The notes: generated by a model from the letters alone, not told the origin. A stretch of 55,217 nucleotides of DNA from Bacteroidales bacterium (GCA_017429685.1 JAFROL010000019.1:1-55217); one strand, 5' to 3'. Shown: positions 34,272 to 43,639, counted from the stretch's first letter. Made by a program: numbers and translations.

Positions 34272-35363
34272 TTATTTTGGTGCTTTTTTGATCAGGTACA
34301 ATGCGGCGATGCCGAAAACGAACTGTGGGACGAACACCGCCAGGAATGGCGGCAAATTGCCGTTTTCGGAGAATACGGAGCAGACGCGCATCAGGACGAT
34401 GAATCCGAACGCCAGGCTGATGCCTATCGCCAGATGGATTCCTATGCCGCCGCGTGTCTTGCGCGACGAGATGGCCACTCCGATGAATGTCATCACGATG
34501 AATGCCAGAGGGTTGAGCAGACGTTGGTAGAACTCGAGCTTGGCAGCAATGACGGCTCCCGAGCCTCGCATCGTTTCGTGCTGTATGTGGTGGTACAGTT
34601 CGATGCTGTTCATTGTGCTTATCTGCTTCGAGGCCAGGTTGAAGTCGTCTGGCTTAAGCTTGAGGCGGATTTTCACTTTGGCGTTGCTGCGCATTGTCTC
34701 CTTGTCGCCGTCGAAGGTGCGCATCGTCATACCCTGGGCTGTCCAGGCGTCGGTGGCGGTGTCGTAGATGATTTTGTTGGCGGTGACGCGAACTTTGAGC
34801 TTGCCGGAGGGGTCGTAGCTGTCCTGTTGGAAGAAAACGGCGCTACGCTCATTGACGTCGTAGCTGTAGGCGTAGACCTGTACACCGCGTGATGTCTGGA
34901 AGTGAAGGTCGCTGTAGTAGCTGCGGTGGTTTGTGTGTATGTATTTGTCTTCGAATTTCTTGAGGTGTATGTTGCTGCGCGGGATGACAAAATTGCCAAT
35001 GACGAGGATGCCAAGTGCCAGGATCAGGGCTCCGTGCAGGTAGGGCCGAAGCATCCGCCGATAGCTGATGCCGCTGCCGAGGATGGCGATGATTTCGGTG
35101 TTGCCCGCCATCTTGGAGGTGAAGAAGAGTGTGGAAATGAAGACAAAGAGTGGTCCGTAGAGGTTGAAGAAGTTGGGGATGAAGTTGAGGTAGTATTGGA
35201 AGATGATTTCGCCGATAGGGGCTTGGTTCTTAAGAAAGTCGTCGAGCTTTTCCGACACGTCGAAGGTGATGACAATGACGATGATAAGCACCAGCCAGAG
35301 CAGGAACGTCTTGATGTACTTGCCCAGTATGTAGCGGTCTATCAGCGGATAAGTGAATTTCAT
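34272..35363 (-). CDS. lptG: LptG/LptF-type LPS export permease (YjgP/YjgQ family)
   Basis: 363 residues from the ATG at 35363, which gives the usual opening PLIDRYILGKYIKTFLLWLV; an ATG at 35384 would add seven residues and abuts a terminator T run. Six membrane helices are visible in two groups of three (about 15-110 and 280-360), with a periplasmic beta-jellyroll between (about 125-265, e.g. KVRVTANKIIYDTATDAW). The family forms the LptFG channel that takes LPS out of the inner membrane with LptB ATPase. Bacteroidetes often annotate a single LptF/LptG-type protein at such loci. Either subunit name is possible. Confidence 0.88.
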   Translation of the reverse strand: MKFTYPLIDRYILGKYIKTFLLWLVLIIVIVITFDVSEKLDDFLKNQAPIGEIIFQYYLNFIPNFFNLYGPLFVFISTLFFTSKMAGNTEIIAILGSGISYRRMLRPYLHGALILALGILVIGNFVIPRSNIHLKKFEDKYIHTNHRSYYSDLHFQTSRGVQVYAYSYDVNERSAVFFQQDSYDPSGKLKVRVTANKIIYDTATDAWTAQGMTMRTFDGDKETMRSNAKVKIRLKLKPDDFNLASKQISTMNSIELYHHIQHETMRGSGAVIAAKLEFYQRLLNPLAFIVMTFIGVAISSRKTRGGIGIHLAIGISLAFGFIVLMRVCSVFSENGNLPPFLAVFVPQFVFGIAALYLIKKAPK

Positions 35364-35385
35364 TGTCGTTTTTGTCCCTTTCATC

Positions 35386-35413
35386 AAAAAAGGTTCCCCG
35401 CGAGGAACCTTTT
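35386..35413 (-). terminator. Terminator between mutA and lptG
   Basis: A perfect 10-bp stem (35388-35397 and 35404-35413, AAAAGGTTCC/GGAACCTTTT) with a 6-base loop. On the minus strand the T run ends one base before the ATG at 35384, leaving no room for a promoter before lptG. Confidence 0.88.
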
Positions 35414-35430
35414 CCTTATAATGTGTTACT

Positions 35431-35471
35431 CTTTAACTTCCTTTAACATCCCTCTAACTTCCTTTTACTCC
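35431..35471. repeat. Imperfect tandem array of about 10 bases (CTTTAACTTC)
   Basis: Four degenerate units (CTTTAACTTC, CTTTAACATC, then two weaker ones) lie between the mutA stop and its terminator. The same unit recurs at 38221-38260. Confidence 0.85.
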
Positions 35472-35477
35472 TAAAAA

Positions 35478-37343
35478 TCACATTATTCCGAAAAGTTTCT
35501 GGAAGCCGGTGAGGGATTCGAGGACGTTGGTCTTGACGTGGATGAACTCGTCGACGCCATAGCCCTTGTAGGTCTCGACCATTTCCTTCGGGAAACCAGC
35601 CAGGACGATGCTCTTGACCTTGCCTTTCAGCAGGTTGCAAGCCTGTTCGGTGATTTCGGCATATTCGTCGTCCGACGAGCAGAGCACCACGATGTCGGCC
35701 TTCTGCTCGAGGGCGGCCTTGACGCCTTCTTCTGCCGTTGCGAAACCGTTGTTGTCGACGATTTCGTAGCCAGCCACGCCGAAGAAGTTGGTGGCGAAGC
35801 CCGAACGGGCGCGGCGCATAGCCAGGTTACCGTAGGTGAGCAGGAACACTTTGGGGCGGCGGCCCGACTGCTCGGTGGCGAGGCGCAGATGCTCGAAGGC
35901 TTCGGCTCCGCGATAGGGTTCGAGGGTCTTGATTTCGTCGCCCTTCTCGCAATGGCAGCAGCAGCAAGGTTTCTTCTCGATTTTGGCGTTCATCGTCTCG
36001 GTCAGGTTGGGATACTGGTTGGTGCCGAGGATGGTGGTTTTGCGTGTGGCGATGTCCATATCGCGTTGCTGGGCGGTCTTGGCGATTTCGTCTTGCACAT
36101 AGCCTTCGCGGATGGCTTTGGCGAAGCCGCCTTTCTCCTCGATGGCGAGGAACTGCTTCCAAGCGTACTGGGCGATGGAATCGGTCAGGTTTTCAATATA
36201 ATAGCTGCCAGCTGCGGGGTCGACGATTTTGTCGAGGTAGGACTCTTCCTTGAGCAGCAGCTGCTGGTTGCGGGCGATGCGGTAGCTGAAGTCGTCGGCC
36301 TCTTTGAAAGCGATGTCGAACGGCGCGGTCGAAATCGAGTCGGCGCCGGCGATGGCGGCACTCATCGTCTCGGTGGTGGTGCGCAGCATATTGACGTATG
36401 GGTCGAAGACCGACTTGTTCCAGGTCGACGAGGTGGAGTTGATGTAGGCCTTGAGGGCGCAGTCGCACGAGGGTTTGTACTGCTCGGCGATCTTGCTCCA
36501 CAGCATACGTGCGGCGCGGATCTTGGCGATTTCCATAAAGTAGTTGCCACCGATGGCGAGGTTGAAAACCAGGTTCTTGGCCACCAGCGTGGCGTCGCAT
36601 CCGCGTTCGGTCAGCTTGGCCATAAGCTCGTTGGCAACGGCAAGGCTGAAGCCGAGCTCCTGTACGATGTTGGAGCCGGCATTGTTGAAGAGGGTGCCTC
36701 CGACGGTCAGCACACGGAACTTGGGCAGGTTCTCCTTGGCGTAGTTGACGAGCTCGACGGCCTCGTTGAGGTCGTTTTCCTCGCCGCCCCAGAATTTGCC
36801 GTGCTTGAGGGCGTAGCTATAGATGTCGAAATTCACCGTGCCGCGTATCTCTTTGGTGTCGAAGCCGTTCTTGCGGGCCACGGCGACGAAGAGGCGCAGT
36901 GTGTCGATGAACTTGGTGTTGCAGCAGTTGAAGTGGATTGTCACCGCCGTCAGGTAGATGTCCTTCAGTAGGGTGGCCATCTGCTCTTCGGTCTCGATTG
37001 TCTTGGCGCAGAATCCGATGGCTGTGGCGCCGCGTTTTACGGCGTCGAGGGCATAGGCGTTGGCCTTAGCGGGGTCTTTTTCTTTGATGTCCTGACGGAT
37101 GTCCCAAACGTTGTTGTCGCTGTGCTTGCCACGCGTGTAGGGGAACTGGTCGGGGTTAGAATTCAGATATTCAATATTTTCTAGGTCTTCGGCTCTGTAG
37201 TAGGGCTTTACCTTGAAACCTTCGATGGTTTTCCAAACCAGTTTTTTCTCGTAGTCAGCACCTTTAAGGTCCTTGTTGATGACTTCTTCCCATTTTTCGG
37301 TCGAAACGGGCGGGAATTCGGTGAACAATTTGTTGTCTTCCAT
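35478..37343 (-). CDS. mutA: Methylmalonyl-CoA mutase small (beta) subunit
   Basis: 621 residues. The TIM-barrel part resembles methylmalonyl-CoA mutase (FPPVSTEKWEEVINKDLKGA at the start, YRAEDLENIEYLNSNPDQFP, RGTVNFDIYSYAL, IRAARMLWSKIAEQY), followed by a Rossmann domain (PKVFLLTYGNLAMRRARSGF). The DxHxxG that ligates B12 is absent, as expected for the non-catalytic small subunit. With the large subunit it interconverts succinyl-CoA and methylmalonyl-CoA in propionate formation. The large-subunit gene normally follows directly; here lptG does, so it must be elsewhere. A Cys cluster (PCCCCHCEKG, near residue 458) lies in the linker between the domains and is unusual. Confidence 0.94.
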   Translation of the reverse strand: MEDNKLFTEFPPVSTEKWEEVINKDLKGADYEKKLVWKTIEGFKVKPYYRAEDLENIEYLNSNPDQFPYTRGKHSDNNVWDIRQDIKEKDPAKANAYALDAVKRGATAIGFCAKTIETEEQMATLLKDIYLTAVTIHFNCCNTKFIDTLRLFVAVARKNGFDTKEIRGTVNFDIYSYALKHGKFWGGEENDLNEAVELVNYAKENLPKFRVLTVGGTLFNNAGSNIVQELGFSLAVANELMAKLTERGCDATLVAKNLVFNLAIGGNYFMEIAKIRAARMLWSKIAEQYKPSCDCALKAYINSTSSTWNKSVFDPYVNMLRTTTETMSAAIAGADSISTAPFDIAFKEADDFSYRIARNQQLLLKEESYLDKIVDPAAGSYYIENLTDSIAQYAWKQFLAIEEKGGFAKAIREGYVQDEIAKTAQQRDMDIATRKTTILGTNQYPNLTETMNAKIEKKPCCCCHCEKGDEIKTLEPYRGAEAFEHLRLATEQSGRRPKVFLLTYGNLAMRRARSGFATNFFGVAGYEIVDNNGFATAEEGVKAALEQKADIVVLCSSDDEYAEITEQACNLLKGKVKSIVLAGFPKEMVETYKGYGVDEFIHVKTNVLESLTGFQKLFGIM

Positions 37344-37380
37344 TATCTTATGTATGTTTTATTTATTCAGTGCGAAAATA

Positions 37381-37388
37381 CAAAGATA
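37381..37388 (-). promoter_or_regulatory. -7 element (TATCTTTG) for mutA
   Basis: Minus-strand TATCTTTG matches TAnnTTTG, 37 bases before the mutA start. There is no clear -33 match. Confidence 0.55.
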
Positions 37389-37477
37389 CTAATTTTTTTA
37401 AATACACGTGGAATAGGTGAAAAAATAATGATGGAAGTTGTTTTTTGCTTTGGCCTCCACCGTTATTTAGTTTTTTG

Positions 37478-38140
37478 TCAATTTCCGATAAAGGCGTAAC
37501 GCACAATATTTTCGCCCATTTTGAGGGCTTTGAGGCGTGTCTCTTGGCTGTCGTTGTGGACATCCTGGTCTTCCCATCCGTCGCCAAGGTCGCACTCCCA
37601 GCTGAAGAAGCATACCAAGCGCCCCTCCCAAATGAGGCCGAAGCCCTTGGGTGGCTTGTTGTCGTGCTCGTGGATTTTGGGCAGCCCGTTGGGGAAGTCG
37701 TATTTCTGGTGGTAGATGGGGTGGCTGAAAGGCAGTTCGACGAAGTCCAGCTCTGGGAAGACCTTCTTCATCTGCGGGACGATGAAGTCGCGCAAGCCGT
37801 AGTTGTCGTCGATATGCAGGAATCCGCCGCCAATCAGGTAGTTGCGCAGGTTTTGCGCCTCCTGACTGCTGAAGACGACGTTGCCGTGGCCGGTAAGGTG
37901 CAGGAAGGGGTAGTTGAAGATTTCGCTGCTGCCGACGTCGACGGTGGCGTATTTGGGGTCGAGGTTCATATTGGCGTCGGCGTTGCAGAAGGCTATGAGG
38001 TTGGTCAGCGAGGTTGGGTTGGCGTACCAGTCGCCACCGCCGCCATACTTAAGCAGCGCCAGTTGGGTGCGGGTCTGGGCGAACGATAGCTGAACGCCGA
38101 GTGCTGATAGTAAGAAGATGATCAGAGATATACGTTTCAT
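37478..38140 (-). CDS. DUF4159 family secreted protein
   Basis: 220 residues with a cleavable signal (MKRISLIIFLLSALGVQLSFAQ). The mature part (LALLKYGGGGDWYANPTSL, FPFLHLTGHGNVVFS-like segment, LRNYLIGGGFLHIDDNYG, FPELDFVELPFSHPIYH) is DUF4159, a glutamine-amidotransferase-like fold without an evident catalytic triad, frequent in Bacteroidetes. Function is unknown. It lies between rsmE and mutA on the same strand; the spacer on its 5' side is taken up by two short tandem arrays. Confidence 0.9.
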   Translation of the reverse strand: MKRISLIIFLLSALGVQLSFAQTRTQLALLKYGGGGDWYANPTSLTNLIAFCNADANMNLDPKYATVDVGSSEIFNYPFLHLTGHGNVVFSSQEAQNLRNYLIGGGFLHIDDNYGLRDFIVPQMKKVFPELDFVELPFSHPIYHQKYDFPNGLPKIHEHDNKPPKGFGLIWEGRLVCFFSWECDLGDGWEDQDVHNDSQETRLKALKMGENIVRYAFIGN

Positions 38141-38164
38141 TGCTGTTTTTCTGTGTTTTTTTTG

Positions 38165-38209
38165 TGGTTAGGTGGATTAGGCAGGTTAGGCGGATTAGGC
38201 AGATTAGGC
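38165..38209. repeat. Five tandem 9-base units (GGATTAGGC)
   Basis: Units of RGRTTAGGC start at 38165 (degenerate), 38174, 38183, 38192 and 38201. The array lies between rsmE and the DUF4159 gene, 11 bases from a second array. Confidence 0.93.
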
Positions 38210-38220
38210 GGATGTATTGT

Positions 38221-38260
38221 CCTTTAACTTCCTTTAACTTCCCTTAACTTCCTTTAACTC
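38221..38260. repeat. Four tandem 10-base units (CCTTTAACTT)
   Basis: 38221-38230 and 38231-38240 are identical; the next two units differ by one base each. It shares its unit with 35431-35471. Confidence 0.95.
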
Positions 38261-38266
38261 CCCTTT

Positions 38267-38965
38267 TTAGTTGCTCAGGTTGAAAAATGCTGTTGCGGCG
38301 AGGGCGGCGGTCTCGGTGCGCAGACGACTGCTGCCGAGGGTTACGGGAATAAAACCTGCCGACAGAGCCCTTTGCACTTCGGAAGGGCTGAAGTCACCTT
38401 CGGGGCCAATGAGAATCAAGGCGTTGCTGCCTGGCTTGTAGGCACTGTGCAGCGGTGTGCGGTGGTCGCCGTCGCAGTAGGCTATGAAGCGCTGCCCGTC
38501 GAAAGGTGAGTCGATGAGTTCGGTGACGGGTGTTGGCGGGTCGATTTCGGGCAGGTAGGCTTTGAGCGACTGCTTGACGGCGCTGACGGCGATTTTGTCG
38601 AGACGTTCCTTTTTAAGGACGCAGCGCTCGGAGTGGTCGCAAACGATGGGCGATATGCGGTCGATGCCCATCTCGACGGCTTTCTCCACGAACCATTCGG
38701 TTCGAGCTGTGTTTTTTGTCGGTGCAATGGCTATATGGAGAAAGAATGAGTGCCGTCCGTAGTCGCGTGTGCGTTCCACCACTTCGACTGTGCAGGCCTT
38801 TGGGTGTGCGTCCAAAATGCGGCAGCGGCACAGCGTTCCGCGTCCGTCGGTGAGGAAAAGTTCGTCGCCCGCAGCCATACGCAGTACTTTTATGCAGTGC
38901 CTCGACTCATCGTCGCTGAGAGTGCAAATGTCTGATTCTATGTCGTCTGAAAAGAAAAGTTGCAT
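38267..38965 (-). CDS. rsmE: 16S rRNA m3U1498 methyltransferase RsmE
   Basis: A 232-residue SPOUT methyltransferase that methylates N3 of U1498 in 16S rRNA with SAM. Motifs are the N-terminal HCIKVLRMAAGDELFLTDG (PUA-like RNA-binding domain), LHIAIAPTKNTARTEWFVEK, CERCVLK-like segment (DHSERCVLKKERL), and the trefoil-knot SAM site LILIGPEGDFSPSEV with LGSSRLRTETAALAA at the end. The length is normal. It is the first gene of the long minus-strand run and has a -7 element upstream. Confidence 0.95.
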   Translation of the reverse strand: MQLFFSDDIESDICTLSDDESRHCIKVLRMAAGDELFLTDGRGTLCRCRILDAHPKACTVEVVERTRDYGRHSFFLHIAIAPTKNTARTEWFVEKAVEMGIDRISPIVCDHSERCVLKKERLDKIAVSAVKQSLKAYLPEIDPPTPVTELIDSPFDGQRFIAYCDGDHRTPLHSAYKPGSNALILIGPEGDFSPSEVQRALSAGFIPVTLGSSRLRTETAALAATAFFNLSN

Positions 38966-38990
38966 ACAGAAGCTCCTTTGGTTGCATCTG

Positions 38991-38998
38991 CAAAAATA
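38991..38998 (-). promoter_or_regulatory. -7 element (TATTTTTG) for rsmE
   Basis: Minus-strand TATTTTTG matches TAnnTTTG, 25 bases before the start. Confidence 0.55.
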
Positions 38999-39079
38999 CG
39001 AAAAATTCCGGATTGATACTTTTTTTGGATTTTTGTCGTTATTTGTGAGATTGTTTTAGATAGAATTTAATATTGCAAT

Positions 39080-42000
39080 ATGAGAATCAAACGATTGATA
39101 GTCCTGATTTTTGCGTTGTGTGTCGTGCCGATGGCTATGGCACAGAAGAACCGCATAACCGAATTCACTCCAAGCGGCTTGCCGCAGGAGATGCTTGAAT
39201 ACCTGAACCAAGCCACCAGCGACAAAGACCGCAAGACCGAGAACGCGCGCCTAATGCGCGACTTCGGGGTACGCTATGGAGCTTTGGACGGCTCGACGCA
39301 GGGCCGTGTCACGGCAATCTGCAATACGGTGTTGAAACTCAAGGTGCGTCAGCATCCGGATGTGACTAATTTTATCAGCCTCTTCAACACGCTGGCGGCT
39401 ACTGGCAATTCGTCGAACTTCGACCAGTGGCTTGGATGCATCGAGTATATACAGTCGCGCAACAAGAAAATCAAGGATTTCACAGATTTTGTTGAGTTCA
39501 GCGCCGGCTTGGCAACGTCGCGCACGCTCTATGCATCGCGGTCCTGCACGTGGCAGCTGCAGAAAGATTGTGCGTATCGTCTGGCTTTTGAAGACAATGA
39601 GATTAAGGTGTTTGTCGACAAGCCGGTAGAGCTCTACTACAGCTCGGACAAGGACAACGGCACGATATACGGCACGAAGGGTGTTTTCCACTACTTTGAC
39701 AACAAATGGGTGGGCGACGGAGGCCGCCTGAACTGGGACCGTACGGGTATCGCTCCCACAGTTTGCTGGGCAAGTCTGTCGAAATATGAGGCGGTGGTGA
39801 AGTTTCCCAAGTTTGTCGCCGACTCGGTGCAGTTCACCAACACCAACTATTTCAGCAAGCCCATCTACGGCAGGGTAGAGGAGGCGCTCAGCGCCAAGCT
39901 GGAACCCGAGAAGTACTCGTTCCCCAAATTCCGCTCGTATCAGAAGGACTTCAAAATGAAGGATATCCTGCCCGGTGTCGATTACAGCGGCAGCTTTATG
40001 ATGAACGGCTCGAAATTCATCACCAGCGATACCAAGAACCCCGCCACACTGATTTTCTATCGCAGCGGCAAGCCTTTCATCACCGTCAATTCGGTCAAGT
40101 TCACCATCACCGCCAGCCGCGTGGTGTCGGAAAATGCCGCCGTCAAAATCTATATCGATGGCGACTCGATTTGCAACAACGGCATCACGGTGCGCTATCT
40201 GGCGCAAGAGAAGCAGGTGAGCCTCATCAACGACTCGAAGCGCAACTATTACAGCCCTTATTCCAACTCGTACCACAACCTGGATATGTATTGCGAATCA
40301 ATCGTTTGGAAGATGAACGAGGACAAGCTGGATTTTGCTATGCTTGGCGCGTCGGGCGACCAGAGCTATTCGACCTTTGAGTCGAACAGCTACTACTCGG
40401 AACGCAAGTTCCGCGAAATCCAGGGCATCGACCAGGTGAGCCCCGTCATACGCGTGTATCGTTATATGCAGATGCGCGATATGACCTACGATTTCTATAT
40501 GGACGAGTTCGCCCAGGCCATCAAGATGGACATTATGCAGGCCAAGTCGATGATTCACACGCTGGCTAAGTCGGGCCTGGTGTCGTACAACGAGGCGCAG
40601 GGCAAAATCTATGTCAACGACAAGCTGGTGGACTATGCCAAGGCCAGCGCCAAGAGCAAAGACTATGATTATGACGCACTTATCCTTGAATCGTCGGCCA
40701 AGAACAACAACGCCGAGCTGAATCTTTCGAGCAACGCTTTGAGCGTGCACGGCGTCGAGAAGTTCGTCCTCAGCGACAGCCAGCAGGTGGTCATCTATCC
40801 CAACCAGGGCGAGCTGGAGGTGCGCAAGAATCGCGACATCAACTTCAACGGCCGCATCAACGCCGGCCGCTTCATTTTCTACGCCACCAACGCAACGTTC
40901 CTCTACGACGACTTCAAGCTCGACCTGCCGCAGGTCGACTCGATGATATTCTACGTCACCCAGTTCAACAATCCGCAGGAGGAGCACATCGTCTACACGC
41001 CGCTGCACAACCTGACGGGCCACCTGCAGATTGACCAGGCCGACAACCACAGTGGACTGAAGAAGGTCGCGGAACAATATCCTATCTTTACTAGCTTGAA
41101 AGACAGTTATGTATACTACGACCGCAAGGACATCCACAACGGCGCCTACGTGCGCGACAAATTCTACTATACCATACATCCGTTTGTGGTCAAGAATATG
41201 GTCGATTTTGTCACCGACAGCCTCAGTTTCAACGGCGTGCTGACCTCGGCGGGCATCTTCCCCGACATCGTCGAACCCCTCAAGGTGCAGCCCGACTATT
41301 CGCTTGGCTTTGTCCGCAAGACGCCGCGCGGTGGATATGACGCCTATGGCGGCAAGGGCCATTTCACCAACAAGCTCGACCTCAGCTATCGCGGCTTCCG
41401 CGCCGAAGGTCAGGTGGATTATCTGACTTCCGTAATGAAGTCGAAGACCATCTATTTTATGCCCGACTCGATGGTTGCCGTCAGCGACACCTTCTATGTC
41501 AAGGAACAGGGCGTATTCCCCGACATCCGCATCAACCGCGCTATGCAGCGCTGGTACCCCTATGCCGACTCGATGCGCGTGGCGCAGCTGCTCAACGGTC
41601 CGCAGTTCAAGATGTACCACAACGATGCCCTGCTGGCTGGCCATACCGTCCTCAAGCCCGAAGGAGCATACGCCTCCGGAGCCGTCACCATCAAGGAAGG
41701 TACGCTCGAGTCGCTGCGTTTCTCGCTGCAGCCCAAGGATATGTACAGCAACGTGACGGCCTTCACGCTGCGCTCTGAGGTGTATAACAACATCGCTTTC
41801 TACGCCACCGATATGAAGTCGCACACCGACTACACCAAGCGTCGGGCCGACTTTGTGGCCAATGCCGACCTGGGCCGCACCCAGCTGCCGCTGCTGCAGT
41901 ATGCCGCCTATGTCGACAAGTTCTCGTGGGAAATCGACAAGAAGGAGCTGGATCTCATCAACAGCAAGAGCGAAAGCAGCCAGGGCCTGGAAGGCCTGAC

Positions 42001-43639
42001 GCTGCGCGAGCGCTTCCGCCACACCGAGCAGCCCGGCGCCCTCTTCGTTTCGACCGACTCCACCAAGGACAGCCTCAACTTCCACGCCGTGCGTTCGACA
42101 TATCTGTATAATGCTGGCCAGCTGACCTGCCGCCAGGTCTTCACCGTCAACAGCGCCGATGCCGTCATCGCCCCCGGCGGCGACACGCTCCACGTGCGCC
42201 AGGGCGGCGCTATCGACCTGATGAAGCGTTCGCAGATTCTGGCCAGCCGCGACAATAAATACCATCTGATCTACGATGCCGACGTAATCCTCGATGGTGC
42301 CAAGAAATACAGCGCCAAGGGCTATATCGACTATGTCGACGTCGACAACAAGAAGCAGAAAATCTACCTGTCGTCCATCGCGCCCGACAATCGTGGCGTT
42401 TCGGTGGGCAACGGCTTTGTGCCCGACAGCGCCAACTTCACGCTCAACAGCGCCTTCGGCTTTGCTGGCAATGTCCGCGTCGAGGCCGACAAGGAGCACT
42501 ACTATTTCGACGGCGGCGTCCGCCTGCTGCACAAGTGCACCACGTCGGCGCAGCTCGGCCTGCTGGCCTACTCCAGCTACCTCGACCCCAAACAGATACT
42601 GGTCTCGGTGCCCGAAATACCCACCGACTGGAAGGGCAACCGCATCACGGCGTCGATTCTTTTCAACAAGGCCAATATGATGCCCTATCCCGCCTTCCTC
42701 ACCGCCGAGCGCGCCGCCGACAACGAGCTGATGGGCGCATACGGATATGTGACGTATAATAATGATACAAAGGAATATATGATTGCTTCGGCCGAAAAGA
42801 TTCAGGATCCCGACAATGTCGTCAGCCCCTACCTGACGCTCAACACGCAGACCTGCGAGATGAAGGGCGAGGGCCCCATCAATTTCAACGTCAAGCAGAA
42901 CCTGGTGAGCCTCTTCTCGTATGGCACCGCCACCCTTGGCGGCAGCAAGGAGGGCGACATCGAGATGAGCAGCATCCTCGGCTTCACATTCCCCATCGAC
43001 GAGAAGGTGCTTGGAGCTATGGCTCAGACCATTGCCGACGACCTGCGCCTGTCGCCGTCGCAGCCTGCCAACGAAGCTACGCGCCGCGCAATGATGTACT
43101 ATATGGGCGCCGAAGCCGGTGCCGAAGCTTACGCCAACTACGTCAGCACGGGCTTCTACGACAAGATGCCCAAGGAGTTCGACAACACGCTGCTCATCGA
43201 AGGCATAGAGTGGACATACGACCCGGCCCTCGGCTACCGCTACGACGGCGTAGCCTCGCTGGCAATGGTCGGCAAGAAGCAACTGCATCTCTCGACTCGC
43301 GTCAAAGCCCAGATGTACCACAAAGGCAACGGCAACTACCTGGTGCTCTACATTCAGGTGGCCTCCGACCACTGGTACTATTTCAACTACGAGTTCAACA
43401 GCCAGCAGATGCTCATCCAGAGCTCGGTGGGCGAATGGGTCGATATGATCAAGGCCCTGCCCGCCGACAAGCGCCACGTCAGCGGCAAGAGCGACCAGGG
43501 CGACTATCGTTACCGTATCTCGCCGAGCCGCAGCGAAGTGCCCAACTTCCTGCTGCGTATGGGCGGCAACGCCGAGGCTGAGGACGACCCCGGCGACTGG
43601 GACGTCGACGAGGAAGACGTAATCGAGGGCGACGATTGA
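39080..43639 (+). CDS. Very large secreted protein of unknown function (1519 residues)
   Basis: A signal peptide (1-22, ending PMAMAQ) is followed by about 1470 residues predicted as mainly beta, with short aromatic strands and recurrent themes such as GKGHFTNKLDLSYRGFRAEG, SMIFYVTQFN and AKGYIDYVDVDNKKQKIYLS. I recognise no named domain; the spacing of strands vaguely resembles LPS-transport or AsmA-like beta structures, but this is only an impression. A helical stretch near 480-540 (DEFAQAIKMDIMQAKSMIHT) interrupts. The C-terminus ends in a strongly acidic tail (last 25 residues) and carries no T9SS sorting domain, so the protein is most likely periplasmic. Length and conservation-like composition suggest a core Bacteroidetes family of unknown role. 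It stands alone, with a strong terminator. Confidence 0.75.
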   Translation: MRIKRLIVLIFALCVVPMAMAQKNRITEFTPSGLPQEMLEYLNQATSDKDRKTENARLMRDFGVRYGALDGSTQGRVTAICNTVLKLKVRQHPDVTNFISLFNTLAATGNSSNFDQWLGCIEYIQSRNKKIKDFTDFVEFSAGLATSRTLYASRSCTWQLQKDCAYRLAFEDNEIKVFVDKPVELYYSSDKDNGTIYGTKGVFHYFDNKWVGDGGRLNWDRTGIAPTVCWASLSKYEAVVKFPKFVADSVQFTNTNYFSKPIYGRVEEALSAKLEPEKYSFPKFRSYQKDFKMKDILPGVDYSGSFMMNGSKFITSDTKNPATLIFYRSGKPFITVNSVKFTITASRVVSENAAVKIYIDGDSICNNGITVRYLAQEKQVSLINDSKRNYYSPYSNSYHNLDMYCESIVWKMNEDKLDFAMLGASGDQSYSTFESNSYYSERKFREIQGIDQVSPVIRVYRYMQMRDMTYDFYMDEFAQAIKMDIMQAKSMIHTLAKSGLVSYNEAQGKIYVNDKLVDYAKASAKSKDYDYDALILESSAKNNNAELNLSSNALSVHGVEKFVLSDSQQVVIYPNQGELEVRKNRDINFNGRINAGRFIFYATNATFLYDDFKLDLPQVDSMIFYVTQFNNPQEEHIVYTPLHNLTGHLQIDQADNHSGLKKVAEQYPIFTSLKDSYVYYDRKDIHNGAYVRDKFYYTIHPFVVKNMVDFVTDSLSFNGVLTSAGIFPDIVEPLKVQPDYSLGFVRKTPRGGYDAYGGKGHFTNKLDLSYRGFRAEGQVDYLTSVMKSKTIYFMPDSMVAVSDTFYVKEQGVFPDIRINRAMQRWYPYADSMRVAQLLNGPQFKMYHNDALLAGHTVLKPEGAYASGAVTIKEGTLESLRFSLQPKDMYSNVTAFTLRSEVYNNIAFYATDMKSHTDYTKRRADFVANADLGRTQLPLLQYAAYVDKFSWEIDKKELDLINSKSESSQGLEGLTLRERFRHTEQPGALFVSTDSTKDSLNFHAVRSTYLYNAGQLTCRQVFTVNSADAVIAPGGDTLHVRQGGAIDLMKRSQILASRDNKYHLIYDADVILDGAKKYSAKGYIDYVDVDNKKQKIYLSSIAPDNRGVSVGNGFVPDSANFTLNSAFGFAGNVRVEADKEHYYFDGGVRLLHKCTTSAQLGLLAYSSYLDPKQILVSVPEIPTDWKGNRITASILFNKANMMPYPAFLTAERAADNELMGAYGYVTYNNDTKEYMIASAEKIQDPDNVVSPYLTLNTQTCEMKGEGPINFNVKQNLVSLFSYGTATLGGSKEGDIEMSSILGFTFPIDEKVLGAMAQTIADDLRLSPSQPANEATRRAMMYYMGAEAGAEAYANYVSTGFYDKMPKEFDNTLLIEGIEWTYDPALGYRYDGVASLAMVGKKQLHLSTRVKAQMYHKGNGNYLVLYIQVASDHWYYFNYEFNSQQMLIQSSVGEWVDMIKALPADKRHVSGKSDQGDYRYRISPSRSEVPNFLLRMGGNAEAEDDPGDWDVDEEDVIEGDD

